Shown here piece by piece: positions 63,401 to 64,000 of a stretch of 64,000 nt of DNA. Below the pieces are notes generated by a model. That model made no database searches. It saw only the letters and a list, made by a program, of their open reading frames with translations, and was not told where the DNA came from. Numbering within the stretch: the first letter of the stretch is position 1; every line of letters starts with the position of its first letter. This DNA comes from Urechis unicinctus (taxonomy: Eukaryota; Annelida; Polychaeta; Xenopneusta; Urechidae): positions 56,490,632-56,554,631 of the forward strand of contig CM067358.1 in the NCBI GenBank assembly GCA_034190875.2, given 5' to 3'. The position numbers and the translations under genes were made by a program.

Positions 63401-64000
63401 TCAGCACATATTAATGCTAAAGTGCTCCATCCATGATTGTCAGCGAGATTAAACGATGGCAAGATCAGATTAGAAAAAGTGCGCAATTAGCGTAGGGACA
63501 GAGGGAAACGTGAGCGTATTTATGCATGGGACATATTTCTTGCTTGAAGATTAAAATTGTACTTGAAGATTAATGTGTACCGTGAACAATGATGCCACTT
63601 TAAGTGCGCTGTGCACATTTCACGCACCATTGAATAAGAAATGTGCAATTAACTGCGTCAGCTAACGGACCTGATTCTCTATTTTCAAGAAGCACTGCCT
63701 GCTCAATGGGCTAATCCATCATTCCACTGGCCCAATTGGGTTTTCATTGCTGCTGCCTCACCCGGTTTGACTAGCCCTTGATGTTCTACAGACGCTGCAA
63801 TCAAATGGTGTCAATATCAAATGAAATACGCCTGGTGACCACAGACTGACAACACAGCCGGCATTTCATGCATGATATAACATTATATCATACCCATTGC
63901 CCCAGTCTCGTCATCTTGATGACATGGTTAAGTACTAACACAGGGCATAATTCTATATGAACACAACCTGACTATATCCTGCAGGTGTGAACACATACCA
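60421..64000. other. Gene-free host sequence, partly old tandem-unit relics
   Basis: 60740-60960 weakly resembles 43540-43700 (GATATGAAGATC- and ACCACAACCCTGATGTC-like words), so an older copy of the 6-kb unit probably underlies part of this stretch. Otherwise only short open frames and no recognisable RNA gene. Confidence 0.4.

Overview
This is animal-type nuclear DNA, probably from an invertebrate; I cannot name the species. The signs are short GT-AG introns of about 90-145 nt, TATA boxes, AATAAA poly(A) signals, long (TA)n tracts, old tandem repeats and non-LTR retrotransposon debris. I recognise no intact host gene. Reading frames outside 13.6-26.4 kb are short, repeat-derived or unassigned.

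The main content is an endogenous, virus-like self-synthesising element of the Polinton/Maverick/adintovirus type. It spans about 12.8 kb (13657-26432) between inverted terminal repeats of about 190 matching nt. The left half reads rightward and is one multi-exon protein-primed family B DNA polymerase gene. The right half reads leftward. From the right TIR inward it holds an unknown gene (paralog B), a small charged protein, a C2H2 zinc-finger protein, a second unknown gene (paralog A), a packaging ATPase, an integrase remnant (SH3-like part plus chromodomain, no catalytic core), a one-helix membrane protein, two tandem penton-like minor capsid genes, a basic pX-like core protein, the major capsid protein and an adenain-type protease. 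From the ATPase to the protease the genes abut or overlap within a few bases, and only one clear promoter is visible. Each TIR carries the same TATA/initiator promoter and the same start-codon exon, so the polymerase and paralog B begin with a shared N-terminal module.

The copy is broken. There are five in-frame TAA/TAG codons (polymerase, protease, integrase remnant, second penton-like gene, small charged protein). There are also about seven frame changes, nearly all at short A/T runs, so some may be assembly errors. Loss of the integrase core looks like a real deletion. To the left, 12456-13656 repeats the TIR tip and contains a 24-nt perfect palindrome.

The flanks are repeats. An old 4-5 kb tandem family lies at about 0.1-3 kb, 6-8 kb and 30.7-37 kb. 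(TA)n tracts lie at 8.16-8.69 kb and 29.17-29.53 kb, and a 31-nt minisatellite at 41.2 kb. A younger tandem duplication (42061-48194 and 48195-55135) carries a LINE-type tail element and, in its second copy only, an expanded 45-nt minisatellite. Older diverged copies flank the duplication. A decayed LINE reverse transcriptase lies at 59.5-60.4 kb.
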